Below are positions 8,208 to 19,100 of a stretch of DNA of 62,132 bases, piece after piece. The stretch is from an uncultured Pseudomonadota bacterium (GTDB lineage Bacteria > Pseudomonadota > Gammaproteobacteria > Steroidobacterales > Woeseiaceae): assembly GCA_913055625.1 (NCBI GenBank), contig CAJXJW010000011.1, forward strand, positions 1 to 62,132. Reading direction: 5' to 3'. The notes under the pieces are model-generated. The model was not told the origin of the DNA. It worked only from the letters and a program-made list of their open reading frames with translations, and searched no databases. Both the position numbers and the translations under genes were made by a program. How positions within the stretch are numbered: the first letter of the stretch is position 1; each line of letters opens with the position of its first letter.

Positions 8208-9026
8208 ATGAAGAAGACACTCAAACTCGGTGCCGCGGCTTTCGGCATAACGGCGCTACTCCTGGCGCAGCCGTCCCTGGCGCACCGCTTCTGGCTTCTG
8301 CCATCGACGTTCACGTTGTCCGGCAACGAGCAGTGGGTCACCGTGGACGCGGCAGTCTCAAACGACCTTTTTTATCCGAATCACGTGCCGCTCCGGCTGG
8401 ACAACATCGCCGTCACCGCGCCGGACGGGAGCGAGGTCGAGATTCAGAACGCGGCAACCGGCAAGCTCCGGTCCGTGTTCGACGTGCACCTGGCCCAACA
8501 GGGCACGTACCGCATCGCCGAGAACGGCAACACGTACTTCGCACGCTGGACGGAGAACGGCGAGCCGCAACGTCGCCGCGGCACACTCACCGAGTTCCTC
8601 GAGGCCGGCCTCGACCAGAAGGCCGACGTGCAGTTCGCTGTCTCGAACAGAACCGTGGCGACCTACGTGACGCTGGGTGCGCCCACGCTGTCCGTGTTCG
8701 AGACGACCGGCAAGGGGCTGGAATTCGTACCCGACTCCCACCCGAACGACCTGTTCGCCGGCGATACCGCCGCGTTTCGCCTCCTGCAAGGTGGCAAACC
8801 GGCCGAGGGGCTCGAGGTCAGCATCGTCAAAGGGGCGGATCGCTACCGGAACCGCGCCGGCGACGACGTTTACGTCACGGACGCCGACGGCCGCATCAGT
8901 GTGACCTTCGAGGAGCCGGGCAGCTACTGGCTGGAGGCCGCCGTGGAGGGCGAAACCGAGGTCGAGGGCCGCAGGATGTCCGAGTACCTTGCCCTGGTCG
9001 TGACCTTCGAGGTCCTGCCCGAGTAG
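8208..9026 (+). CDS. DUF4198 periplasmic protein, Fur-box operon gene 3
   Basis: 272 residues with signal peptide MKKTLKLGAAAFGITALLLAQPSLA. The mature N-terminus HRFWLLPSTFTLSG is the DUF4198 signature: the new N-terminal His and following HRFWLLP block occur in proteins linked to nickel or cobalt transport, and the fold is a pair of beta-sandwich domains. The second domain (FRLLQGGKPAEGLEVSIVKG, YVTDADGRISVTFEEPGSYWLEA) looks like a carboxypeptidase-regulatory or Ig-type domain. In this Fur-box operon a role in periplasmic metal handling is a reasonable inference; the metal is unknown. Shine-Dalgarno: CAGGTG before ATG 8208. Confidence 0.8.
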   Translation: MKKTLKLGAAAFGITALLLAQPSLAHRFWLLPSTFTLSGNEQWVTVDAAVSNDLFYPNHVPLRLDNIAVTAPDGSEVEIQNAATGKLRSVFDVHLAQQGTYRIAENGNTYFARWTENGEPQRRRGTLTEFLEAGLDQKADVQFAVSNRTVATYVTLGAPTLSVFETTGKGLEFVPDSHPNDLFAGDTAAFRLLQGGKPAEGLEVSIVKGADRYRNRAGDDVYVTDADGRISVTFEEPGSYWLEAAVEGETEVEGRRMSEYLALVVTFEVLPE

Positions 9027-9125
9027 GGCCTGCAGCCCGGCGCCGTTGCGCAGATCGATTCAATCGATTCAGTCGGATATTTTGAAAGAATTTTCCTGTT
9101 TTCCTGAACCCCGTCCGGGTGCTAA

Positions 9126-11430
<2,305 letters not shown>

Positions 11431-11455
11431 CCGGGACCCGGCTCCTTGAGCCTAT

Positions 11456-11488
11456 ACACGGCGGCGCAGGTGCGCCGCCGTGTTCTTT
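11456..11488 (+). terminator. rho-independent terminator after katG
   Basis: A 12-bp perfect stem, ACACGGCGGCGC (11456-11467) and GCGCCGCCGTGT (11472-11483), with a 4-nt loop, followed by TCTTTCC. The short T run on the plus strand fits katG termination between two convergent genes. Confidence 0.8.
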
Positions 11489-11513
11489 CCGGGCCGTGGG
11501 CGACCGCCGTTCG

Positions 11514-12986
11514 CTACGGCGCGATGTTCTGGTTGCCGCTGAAAAAGTTCGCCGGGTCGTACTTCCGCTTCACTTCGATCAGTTGCTCCAGGTTCGCCTT
11601 ATAAGTGTCCTGGATTCGCTGTGCACTCTCGTCGGCGGTCATGTAATTGACGTACGCGCCGCCCGTGGCAAAGGCCTTCAATTCATCGCCAAAGGCCCGC
11701 GTCCAGTCGATGTGTTCGCGATCCTCTGCCGGGTCCTGCCAGCTGCTGAGGATCGCGACATTGTACTTCGCGTGGCGACTGGAGAATGCCGTATCGTGAG
11801 CGCCGACGCGCCCGACGGCGCCGCCCATGTGCTCGAGTAGCAGCATCGGGCCGGGCCCGGGGAATCCGGCGCTGGCTCTGCCGAGCAGCGCATCGATGAC
11901 CTCATCCGACAGTTCCTCGATGAAGTTCGAGCGCCAGTAGTTGCGCCCGCCCGGGTCAGCTCCGCCGTCGAACATGGTCTGCAGCGAGCGGTAGGGCATT
12001 GGCGCGATCATGTCGACGGCCGGCGGGCCGAAGGACTTTATCGATTTCAGCAAGGTCTCACCGGCATCAACCGGGCCGCTGTGGCAAACCGCGATCCATC
12101 CGGTGTGCTGCCCGGCAAGCGGCGAGTCCGGTGCGCCTACCATGATGCCCCCCATCGTCGTGACATTGTCCGGTGCCGAAGCCGTGAATTCGCGGAAGAA
12201 GTGCAGCAGGTCACGCAGTCGGCTCTCTGGCCAGATTGCAATACCGCCGACGATAGGCTCGGCATCGTGCAGCTGGAAGTCGAACGATGTCACGACGCCG
12301 AAGTTGCCGCCGCCGCCGCGCAGCGCCCAGAAGAGGTCGGCGTTTTCGTCGGCGCTTGCCCTGAGAAACCCGCCGTCGGCAGTTACGACGTCGGCGCCGA
12401 CGAGGTTGTCGCAGCTCAGGCCATGCTTGCGCATCAGCCAACCCAGGCCGCCGCCAAGCGTCAGCCCGGCAACTCCCGTCGTCGAGACCGTGCCGCCGGT
12501 CGTAACGAGGTCGAAGGCGTCAGTCTCGAAGTCCAGTTCGCCCCAGCGGGTGCCGCCCTCGGCGCGTGCCGTCTTGCTCGCGGCATCGACCCGAATGCCG
12601 CGCATCGGTTGCAGGTCGATCACGAGTGCGTCGTCACGTACGGCCTTGCCGGCGACGTTGTGGCCGCCGCCACGAACCGAGACGGGCAGCGAATTGGCGC
12701 GCGCATATTTGACGGCCTCGATGACGTCCGCGACACCGGTGCAACGCGCGATGGCGGCCGGTCGCTTGTCGATCATGCCGTTCCAGACCCTTCGCGCGTC
12801 GTCATAGCCGGGCGTTGAAGGAAGAATCAGGTCGCCGCGCAGCGCGTCGGCGAGATCCGCATGCGAGAGGCTGGCATCGTCGGCGAGCAGTCGCACCGGC
12901 GAAGCGGCGGTCGCGGCGAGCCCGAGGGTGCTGCCGGCACGCAAAAATGCCCGTCGCGTCAGTGGCGAAAGCGTGTGCTCAGTCAT
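11514..12986 (-). CDS. Tat-exported FAD-linked oxidase (berberine bridge enzyme type)
   Basis: 490 residues. A twin-arginine signal (RRAFL at 11-15, hydrophobic stretch to about residue 33) sends the folded flavoprotein to the periplasm. The FAD-binding PCMH domain holds VSVRGGGHNVAG with H109 as the likely covalent 8-alpha-histidyl FAD site, plus TTGGTVSTTGVAGLTLGGGLG. The C-terminus NYMTADESAQRIQDTYKANLEQLIEVKRKYDPANFFSGNQNI is the BBE domain. Enzymes of this family oxidise alcohols, sugars or benzylic substrates with oxygen and release hydrogen peroxide. The substrate is unknown. Its position tail-to-tail with a periplasmic KatG may be meaningful, since KatG would remove peroxide formed in the same compartment; that link is inference. 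Confidence 0.88.
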   Translation of the reverse strand: MTEHTLSPLTRRAFLRAGSTLGLAATAASPVRLLADDASLSHADLADALRGDLILPSTPGYDDARRVWNGMIDKRPAAIARCTGVADVIEAVKYARANSLPVSVRGGGHNVAGKAVRDDALVIDLQPMRGIRVDAASKTARAEGGTRWGELDFETDAFDLVTTGGTVSTTGVAGLTLGGGLGWLMRKHGLSCDNLVGADVVTADGGFLRASADENADLFWALRGGGGNFGVVTSFDFQLHDAEPIVGGIAIWPESRLRDLLHFFREFTASAPDNVTTMGGIMVGAPDSPLAGQHTGWIAVCHSGPVDAGETLLKSIKSFGPPAVDMIAPMPYRSLQTMFDGGADPGGRNYWRSNFIEELSDEVIDALLGRASAGFPGPGPMLLLEHMGGAVGRVGAHDTAFSSRHAKYNVAILSSWQDPAEDREHIDWTRAFGDELKAFATGGAYVNYMTADESAQRIQDTYKANLEQLIEVKRKYDPANFFSGNQNIAP

Positions 12987-13118
12987 TATCTGTCCCCTTG
13001 TTCTTGTTCTTCCGGACTGCCGCCGGTGATCGGTTCACCTTAGCACCTCGGACGAGTCTCCGGCGATTATTGTGTAAGGTAAGTGTTCGTCTGCGCCCAG
13101 GTTTACCCGGGAGTCATC

Positions 13119-14360
13119 ATGCTGCTGTTCATCACCGCCGTCGCGGTCGTGCTTGTCGTTTCATTCCTGTGTTCGATCTTCGAATCGGTACTGCTGTCGG
13201 TGCGCCGCTCCCGCATTGAGGTCATGCGGCGCAGCGGCGAGCGGGCCGGAGAACTGCTCGCCGGCTTCAAGCAGAACATGGATGTGCCGATTGCGGCGAT
13301 CCTGATCCTGAACACGGCCGCGCACACAATCGGCGCCGCAGTGGCGGGCGCCAGTTACTCCAGCGTGTTCGCGGCGGATACCCTGTGGATCTTCTCCCTC
13401 GTGTTCACGCTGGCCGTGCTGTTGTTCACGGAGATCATCCCCAAGACGCTGGGCGTGAGCTACTCGGGTCTGCTCGCGCGCCCCGTCGCGCACGGCATAC
13501 ATTGGCTGACGGTGCTGCTGAAGCCGCTGGTACTCGTCAGCGAGAAGATATCGAGTTCGCTGCGCCGTGCCGAAGCGGCGCCAATCACGTCCGCAGAAGA
13601 AATCCGCCTGCTGGCGTCGCTCGGGAGGACCGAGGGTGCTGTCAGCCGCCGGACGGCCGGGATGGTGGTCGGGGCGACGCAGCTCGCGGACCTGCAGGCC
13701 CGCGACATCATGCTGCCGCGAGACAACGTGCATTTCCTGTCGGCCACGTTCGACCGCCGGCGGACCATTGCCCTGCTGAGGGAGACCGGCCACAGCCGGT
13801 TCCCGTACTCGCCGACCGGCGATCTCGACGACGTGACCGGCATTGTCCTGGCGAAGGAGTTGCTGAACTGGTTGCTCGAGAACCCGGGCGTCGCCATCGA
13901 CTGGGAGCTTCTGAGGCACGAGCCGCTTATCGTTCCCGAGTCCGCCATGCTGCCGCGACTGCTGAACACGTATCAGCAGAGCCGGCGGCACATGGCCGTG
14001 ATCGTGGACGAGTACGGCGGTGTGCAGGGGATTGCCACGCTGGAAGACGTGCTGGAGGAGATCGTCGGCGATATCCACGACGAGATGGACGTGCCTCCCG
14101 ACGACTTCGCGCAGCAGGCCGACGGCTCCCTCGTCGTGCGCGCCAACGTTGACCTGCGCAAGCTGTCCGCGCTGCTGGAAGTTCCCTGGGACCCGGCGCT
14201 CGATGTCGCGACGATCGGCGGGCTCGTGACCGAGCAGTTGGAGCGCCTGCCGGTGGCGGGCGACCGGATCGAATGGAACGGCTTTGCGGTCGAGGTCCTG
14301 CGCGCGGACCGCCGGCGCCCGCGGTTGCTGCGCCTGGCGCCGTCGAATCCCGACGATTGA
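13119..14360 (+). CDS. CNNM/CorC-family membrane protein with CBS pair
   Basis: 413 residues from ATG 13119 (GGGAG upstream). Residues 1-150 are a CNNM (DUF21) transmembrane domain with segments such as LLFITAVAVVLVVSFLCSIFES and IFSLVFTLAVLLFTEIIPKTLG; the EIIPKTLG motif is characteristic. Two CBS domains follow (about 195-320, with MAVIVDEYGGVQGIATLEDVLEEIVGDIHDE), then a CorC/HlyC transporter-associated domain at the end (RIEWNGFAVEVLRAD). The family is involved in magnesium or cobalt efflux and tolerance. It stands alone; the arsR-like gene starts 35 bp later but has its own -35 box at the CNNM stop codon. Confidence 0.9.
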   Translation: MLLFITAVAVVLVVSFLCSIFESVLLSVRRSRIEVMRRSGERAGELLAGFKQNMDVPIAAILILNTAAHTIGAAVAGASYSSVFAADTLWIFSLVFTLAVLLFTEIIPKTLGVSYSGLLARPVAHGIHWLTVLLKPLVLVSEKISSSLRRAEAAPITSAEEIRLLASLGRTEGAVSRRTAGMVVGATQLADLQARDIMLPRDNVHFLSATFDRRRTIALLRETGHSRFPYSPTGDLDDVTGIVLAKELLNWLLENPGVAIDWELLRHEPLIVPESAMLPRLLNTYQQSRRHMAVIVDEYGGVQGIATLEDVLEEIVGDIHDEMDVPPDDFAQQADGSLVVRANVDLRKLSALLEVPWDPALDVATIGGLVTEQLERLPVAGDRIEWNGFAVEVLRADRRRPRLLRLAPSNPDD

Positions 14361-14397
14361 CAGGCTGGGCTCAATAGGTAACCATATGGTTACTTAT
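14357..14397 (+). promoter_or_regulatory. promoter and ArsR-type operator overlapping the start codon
   Basis: A consensus -35 TTGACA (14357-14362) overlaps the CNNM stop codon. A 24-bp palindrome with one mismatched pair spans 14374-14397; its perfect 16-bp core is GTAACCAT-ATGGTTAC at 14378-14393, and the right edge reaches the ATG at 14396. A -10 would fall inside the palindrome (TAACCA at 14379, 16-bp spacer), so a bound repressor would block RNA polymerase. Self-repression by the ArsR-like product is inferred. Confidence 0.65.
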
Positions 14398-14755
14398 GAA
14401 GCCCGAGTCCATGGACAATGTGTTTCACGCGCTGGCGTCCGGCACCCGCCGGGAGATCCTCGACATCCTCAAGGCCGAGCCCGGCTGCAGCGTCGTGCGC
14501 GTTTGCCGGCATTTCGACGTCAGCCGCATCGCGGTCATGAAGCACCTGAACGTCCTCGAAGAGGCCGGCCTCGTCATCTCCGAGAAGAAGGGCCGCGTCC
14601 GGCACCTGTATTTCAATGCCGCGCCGATCCAGATGATCTACGAGCGCTGGACCACGGCGTACAGCGCCGAGTGGGCCGGCCGCCTGACCGAGTTCAAACG
14701 TGCCGTGGAAGCGGCCGACGACGACGCGGGGCCGGCGCGCGCCGGGCGCCGCTGA
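14396..14755 (+). CDS. ArsR-family winged-helix repressor
   Basis: 119 residues. The ArsR/SmtB fold is plain: MDNVFHALASGTRREILDILKAEPGCSV, recognition helix VSRIAVMKHLNVLEEAGLVISEKKGRVRHLYFNAAPI. There is no paired cysteine metal site of the ArsR CVC type, so it is closer to the SdpR-like group that governs SRPBCC (AHSA1) genes. The palindrome over its own start codon supports autoregulation. A DUF4287/DUF5655 gene starts 25 bp later and an SRPBCC gene follows, giving a three-gene operon. No Shine-Dalgarno; the predicted transcript start is within a few nucleotides of the ATG. Confidence 0.88.
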   Translation: MKPESMDNVFHALASGTRREILDILKAEPGCSVVRVCRHFDVSRIAVMKHLNVLEEAGLVISEKKGRVRHLYFNAAPIQMIYERWTTAYSAEWAGRLTEFKRAVEAADDDAGPARAGRR

Positions 14756-14780
14756 TGAGTAAACGCGCGGAGGACGAGTG

Positions 14781-15344
14781 ATGCCCCAGACCCCCGAACA
14801 GGCCGCGCAGGCCATGATCGACAACCTGAAGGACAAGACCGGCAAGTCGCTGGACCAGTGGTTCCGCGTTCTGGAGAAGACGCCCTTCGAGATGCACGGC
14901 GAATTCGTGAAACACCTGAAAAGCGAGGGTGGTGTGACCCACGGGTACGCGAACCTGATCGCCCACAAGTACCGCGAACGCACTGCCGGTGGCGCCGCCG
15001 ATGACCCTGTCGCCCGGCAGTACGCGGGTGCGAAAGCCGGCCTGCGGCCGATCTACGACAAGCTGGTGAAGACGGTCGCGGGGTTCGGTGACGACGTGGA
15101 GGTCTCGCCGAAGAAGACCTACGTGAGCCTGCGGCGCAAGAAGCAGTTCGCCCTGGTGCAGCCGTCGACGAGAGACCGGGTCGACGTGGGCATCAACCTG
15201 AAGGGCGTGAAGCCCTCGGGCCGACTGGAGGCGTCGGGCAGTTTCAATGCGATGGTCACCCATCGCGTACGGCTCGCGAGCCCGAAGGACGCGGATGCGG
15301 AGTTGAAGAACTGGCTCAGGCAGGCTTACGACGCGGCCGGCTGA
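14781..15344 (+). CDS. DUF4287 and DUF5655 domain protein
   Basis: 187 residues from ATG 14781 with GGAGGA 6 nt upstream; the GTG immediately before is in frame but worse placed. The N-terminal half (QAAQAMIDNLKDKTGKSLDQWFRVLEKT, HLKSEGGVTHGYANLIAHKYRE) is DUF4287; the C-terminal half (YDKLVKTVAGFGDDVEVSPKKTYVSLRRKKQFALVQPS, RVDVGINLKG) is DUF5655. Both are uncharacterised small domains found with ArsR-SRPBCC pairs. It is cytoplasmic, with no signal or membrane segment. It is the middle gene of the ArsR operon; the role is unknown. Confidence 0.8.
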   Translation: MPQTPEQAAQAMIDNLKDKTGKSLDQWFRVLEKTPFEMHGEFVKHLKSEGGVTHGYANLIAHKYRERTAGGAADDPVARQYAGAKAGLRPIYDKLVKTVAGFGDDVEVSPKKTYVSLRRKKQFALVQPSTRDRVDVGINLKGVKPSGRLEASGSFNAMVTHRVRLASPKDADAELKNWLRQAYDAAG

Positions 15345-15371
15345 GCGCCGCGAATCGAGAAGGAGACGACC

Positions 15372-15947
15372 ATGAACGATTCCCGAAGCGACACGGCGGC
15401 AGCCGGTCATGACGAGGGCGATGCCGCGGCGGAGCGCCAGTACTTTCGCGTCGTGATCCGGGCGCCGATCCACAAGGTCTGGGCCGAACTCACGCGCTGC
15501 GACAGCGTGTTGCCGTTCTTCTTCAACAGCCGCTGCGCGACGCCGGGCCTCGCCCCGGGTGCGCCGGTCCGAATGCTGTCGAAGGACGGCAAGTACGCGT
15601 CGGTCGTGGGTGAGGTGCTCGAGTTCGACCCGCCGCACCGCTATGCGCACACGTTCAAGTTCACGAGCTTCGACGATCCGCTGTGCGTCGTTCGCTACGT
15701 GCTGAAGGAGGTCCCCGAAGGCACGGAATTCACGCTGATCAACGAGAACGTTCCGACCGGTACGAAGACCGAGAAGTACATGACCTCGGGCGGAAATTTC
15801 ATCACGGCGAACCTCAAGGCGCTGGTCGAGACCGGCAAGCCGACGGCGGGCGGCCGCTTCGCCCTGCTCATGATGGGCCTGTTCGCGCCGTTCACCCCGA
15901 AGCAGTGCCGCGCGGAGTACTGGCCGTTCGATCGCAAGATCGGCTGA
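15372..15947 (+). CDS. SRPBCC (AHSA1-like) domain protein
   Basis: 191 residues. The START/Bet v1-like fold begins with FRVVIRAPIHKVWAELTRCDSVLPFFF and continues with GEVLEFDPPHRYAHTFKF and VRYVLKEVPEGTEFTLINENV. These domains form a deep pocket for hydrophobic ligands; in AHSA1-like bacterial proteins the ligand is usually unknown. AGAAGGAGAC precedes ATG 15372. It is the last gene of the ArsR-DUF5655-SRPBCC operon. A second, unrelated-in-sequence ArsR-SRPBCC pair lies at 32557-33428. Confidence 0.85.
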   Translation: MNDSRSDTAAAGHDEGDAAAERQYFRVVIRAPIHKVWAELTRCDSVLPFFFNSRCATPGLAPGAPVRMLSKDGKYASVVGEVLEFDPPHRYAHTFKFTSFDDPLCVVRYVLKEVPEGTEFTLINENVPTGTKTEKYMTSGGNFITANLKALVETGKPTAGGRFALLMMGLFAPFTPKQCRAEYWPFDRKIG

Positions 15948-15990
15948 TTCCGGATGATGGGCCGGGGGTTGCCGCGACCAGCGCCTTGGT

Positions 15991-17340
15991 GTGAGATACC
16001 CGTTCGCGAGCGGTAACGTAACCATTGGTGCCCTCATCGCCGAGACGAAAGACAATGCGCAGCCGCCGCGCGGCTACCCCGTGTCCTGGTACGCGGCGAC
16101 GGCGAAGGGCCTCGTCGACCGACCGGCGCTTGCCGGCGACCTGAAGGCCGATGTCTGCGTCATTGGCGGCGGCTTCACCGGGCTGTCCGCGGCGCTGAAT
16201 CTCGCGGATCGCGGTTTCGACGTGGTGCTGCTGGAAGCCGAACGACTGGGCTACGGGGCCTCCGGGCGTTGCGGCGGGCTGGTCGGCAGCGGCCAGCGCA
16301 AGGACGTCCTGGAGACCGAGGAAAAGTTCGGCCTGGAAGGCTCGCGCGCGCTCTGGCGGCTTGCGGAAGAAGCAAAGACGGAGATTCGCGAGCGCGTCGC
16401 CCGGCATTCGATCGACTGCGACCTGCAGAACGGGCAACTCGTCGCCATCCATACGCGTCGCTACCTCGGCTGGGCGGAGGAGTTGTCGCGGGCGCTCGCC
16501 GAGCGCTACGACTACCCGGACACGCACGCGGTCGATGCCGAGGGCATCCGGGCGCTCGTCGCGAATGACGATTACTTCGAAGGCTGGTTCGACCCGCACG
16601 CGTTGACGCTGCACCCGCTGAATTTCGCACTCGGCCTTGCTGGAGCCTGCGACGGTGCCGGCGTGCGCATTTTCGAGAATTCCCGGGTGACCGGCTACAC
16701 CCGCGCGGAGCCGGCGCGCGTCAGCACGACCAGCGGCAGCGTGACGGCCTCGCACATCGTGCTCGCGTGCAACGGCTACCTCGACAAGCTCGAACCGCGT
16801 GTCGCCGGCAAGATTATGCCGATCAACAACTTCGTCATTGCGACCGAGCCGCTCGGCGAGGAGCGCGCGCGCGAGCTCATCAGCGGACGCTTCGGCGTGC
16901 ATGATACGCGCTTCGTCGTGAACTATTACCGCACGACCGAAGACCACCGGCTGCTGTTCGGCGGTGGCGAGAACTACCGGCGCGGCTTCCCGCGCGATAT
17001 CACCGCGTTCGTGCGACCGTACATGCTGAAGACGTTCCCGCAGCTCGACGACATGGCCATCGACTATGCCTGGGGGGGCACGCTGTCGGTCACCGTCAAT
17101 CGCCTGCCACACTTCGGACGGCTTGCGCCGAACCTGTTCTTCGCGCAGGGCTACTCGGGCCACGGTATTTCGATTGCGACGTTTGCCGGCAAGGCGATCG
17201 CGGAGGCCGTCGCCGGAACCGCGGAGCGCTTCGACGTCATGGCGAGCCTGCCGACCCACACGTTTCCCGGCGGAACGCTGCTCCGCTACCCTGGCATGGT
17301 GCTGGGCATGCTGTGGTACGGCATGAAAGACCGGCTGTAG
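15991..17340 (+). CDS. FAD-dependent amine/amino acid oxidase (PuuB-like)
   Basis: 449 residues from GTG 15991. An N-terminal block (PPRGYPVSWYAATAKGLVDRPAL) followed by VCVIGGGFTGLSAALNLADRGFDVVLLEAE gives the DAO-family Rossmann dinucleotide fold. GYSGHGISIATFAGKAIAEAV at the end completes the FAD site. It most resembles gamma-glutamylputrescine oxidase and related enzymes that oxidise amines and release hydrogen peroxide and ammonia; the exact substrate cannot be read from sequence and no other puu gene is beside it. The start is uncertain: no Shine-Dalgarno, and no better in-frame start before the conserved block. An 8-bp copy of the upstream ArsR operator arm (GTAACCAT, 16018-16025) lies inside the 5' end. 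An SDR gene starts 2 bp after the stop. Confidence 0.8.
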   Translation: MRYPFASGNVTIGALIAETKDNAQPPRGYPVSWYAATAKGLVDRPALAGDLKADVCVIGGGFTGLSAALNLADRGFDVVLLEAERLGYGASGRCGGLVGSGQRKDVLETEEKFGLEGSRALWRLAEEAKTEIRERVARHSIDCDLQNGQLVAIHTRRYLGWAEELSRALAERYDYPDTHAVDAEGIRALVANDDYFEGWFDPHALTLHPLNFALGLAGACDGAGVRIFENSRVTGYTRAEPARVSTTSGSVTASHIVLACNGYLDKLEPRVAGKIMPINNFVIATEPLGEERARELISGRFGVHDTRFVVNYYRTTEDHRLLFGGGENYRRGFPRDITAFVRPYMLKTFPQLDDMAIDYAWGGTLSVTVNRLPHFGRLAPNLFFAQGYSGHGISIATFAGKAIAEAVAGTAERFDVMASLPTHTFPGGTLLRYPGMVLGMLWYGMKDRL

Positions 17341-17342
17341 CC

Positions 17343-18203
17343 ATGCCAGACACGACCGACAGGGCATCGTCGTCGCAGGCCTTCGATGCAACCCGGGTCG
17401 CCGTCGTTACCGGCGGCGGACACGGGATCGGCCGCGCACTCAGCCGTCGCCTGGCATCGGTCGCGGATGCAGTAGTCGTCGCCGACCTCGAGGGCGGGGC
17501 GGCAGAGCGAGTCGCGGCCGACATCGGTGGTCACGCCTACTGCCTGGACGTTGCAAGCGAGGCCGATCTCGCGGCGCTGGTCGCCGAGGTGGAAGAAACG
17601 CTCGGTCCGATCGACCTGTTCGTGTCGAATGCCGGCGTGGGCTATGGCGATGCCGACGACGGCGCCGCCTCCCGGGGAGGCAGGCTCGGGCCCGTCGACG
17701 ATCGCTGGGAGGCCTGCTGGAGCATCAACGTGATGGCGCACGTCTACGCCGCCCGCGCGCTGCTGCCACGGATGATTCCGCGCGGTGGCGGCGCGTTCAT
17801 CAACATCGCGTCGGCCGCGGGCCTGCTGTCACAGATTGGTGACGCCGCCTACTCGGCGACGAAACATGCCGCCGTCGCGTTCGCCGAATCGCTGGCGATC
17901 ACGCACGGGGACGACGGCATACGCGTCACCGTCGCGTGCCCGCAGGCCGTCGCAACCCGGATGATCGGGATGCCGGACGATTCCGGCGCCGCGGACGGGG
18001 GCTTCGGCGGGAACGACGTCGACGGCATCCTGCCGCCGGAAACGGCTGCCGACCTGATCGTCGACGGCGCGCGGGACGGGCGTTTTCTCGTGCTGCCGCA
18101 CCCGCAGGTCGCGACCTACGCCCAGCGCAAGGCGGCCGACCACGACCGCTGGATCGCCGGCATGCGGCGCTTTCGCGCGAGACTCGCCGCCAGCGATGAC
18201 TGA
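17343..18203 (+). CDS. short-chain dehydrogenase/reductase
   Basis: 286 residues from ATG 17343. A classical SDR: cofactor motif TGGGHGIG (23-30), an acidic residue after the second strand (VVADLEGG) favouring NAD over NADP, structural motif NAGVG, catalytic Ser in NIASAAGL and YSATK as the Tyr-Lys pair. The C-terminal part (VACPQAVATRM) is typical. It follows the PuuB-like oxidase by 2 bp, so it likely acts in the same pathway, for instance on an aldehyde or alcohol derived from the amine product; this is inference. It converges with the MBL gene. Confidence 0.88.
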   Translation: MPDTTDRASSSQAFDATRVAVVTGGGHGIGRALSRRLASVADAVVVADLEGGAAERVAADIGGHAYCLDVASEADLAALVAEVEETLGPIDLFVSNAGVGYGDADDGAASRGGRLGPVDDRWEACWSINVMAHVYAARALLPRMIPRGGGAFINIASAAGLLSQIGDAAYSATKHAAVAFAESLAITHGDDGIRVTVACPQAVATRMIGMPDDSGAADGGFGGNDVDGILPPETAADLIVDGARDGRFLVLPHPQVATYAQRKAADHDRWIAGMRRFRARLAASDD

Positions 18204-18216
18204 GGCGTGAAACGGG

Positions 18217-19080
18217 CTAAAGCCGGTCGACCGGCAGCTTGAGGTAGACGACGCCGTTGTCCTCCGGCGGCGGCAGGCTGCCGGCGCGCACGTTGACCTG
18301 GATGGACGGCAGCAGGAGTTTCGGCATGCCGAGCTGGTGATCGCGGGCCTCGCGCATTTCGATAAACGCCTGTCGCGTGACGCCGGCATGCACGTGTACG
18401 TTGTGCGCCCGCTGCGCGGCGACCGTCGTTTCCCAGGCGAACTCGTCGCGGCCCGGCGCCTTGTAGTCGTGACACAGGAACAAGCGCGTGTCGTCGGGGA
18501 GAGCAAAGATCGACTGGATCGAATCGTACAGCCGCGCCGCGCTGCCGCCGGGAAAGTCGGTGCGCGCGGTGCCGTAGTCCGGCATGAACAGCGTGTCGCC
18601 GACGAAAGCCGCATCGCCGATCCGGTAGGTCACGCAGGCCGGCGTGTGGCCCGGCGTGTGCAGCACGCGCGCCTCGAGCTCACCGATGGAGAAGCGGTCG
18701 CCATCGGCGAAAAGCTCGTCGAACTGGCGGCCGTCGGTCGCGAGATCCGCGAGGTTGAAGACGTCGCGAAACGTCGCCTGGACCGTGCGCACGTGCTCGC
18801 CGATGCCGATGCGTCCGCCGACGGCATCGCGAAGCCAGGGTGCGGCGGACAGGTGGTCCGCGTGGACGTGCGTTTCGAGGATCCAGTCGACGTTCAGCGC
18901 GTTGTCGCGAACGTAGTCCACGATACGTTCGGCCGATGCCGTCGACGTACGGCCCGACGCGGCGTCGAAGTCGAGCACCGGGTCAATGACCGCGGCATGC
19001 GCCGTCGCGGGATCCGTAACGACGTAGCTGACGGTGTTCGTCGTGGTGTCAAAGAAAGCCTGTACTTCGGGCGCGGGCAT
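18217..19080 (-). CDS. MBL-fold hydrolase, persulfide dioxygenase / Blh-like
   Basis: 287 residues. The metallo-beta-lactamase site is complete: H71-V-H73-A-D75-H76, H145 in HTPGHTP, D162 in FVGDTLF and a late His in LFLCHDYK. The start FFDTTTNTVSYVVTDPATAHAAVIDPVLDFDAASGRT is characteristic of the Blh/ETHE1-like group that handles glutathione persulfide in sulfide oxidation. The C-terminal region (IEMREARDHQLGMPKLLLPSIQVNVRAG) also matches this group. No rhodanese or sulfide quinone reductase is next to it, so the sulfur role rests on family likeness. A candidate operator overlaps its promoter (19101-19118). Confidence 0.85.
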   Translation of the reverse strand: MPAPEVQAFFDTTTNTVSYVVTDPATAHAAVIDPVLDFDAASGRTSTASAERIVDYVRDNALNVDWILETHVHADHLSAAPWLRDAVGGRIGIGEHVRTVQATFRDVFNLADLATDGRQFDELFADGDRFSIGELEARVLHTPGHTPACVTYRIGDAAFVGDTLFMPDYGTARTDFPGGSAARLYDSIQSIFALPDDTRLFLCHDYKAPGRDEFAWETTVAAQRAHNVHVHAGVTRQAFIEMREARDHQLGMPKLLLPSIQVNVRAGSLPPPEDNGVVYLKLPVDRL

Positions 19081-19100
19081 GCGGCATCGCCGGGTTTATG

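Noticed and set aside
14756..14782. Eight-codon frame between arsR and the DUF5655 gene
   Set aside because: It contains the Shine-Dalgarno of the next gene, but is too short to support as a gene or leader peptide.
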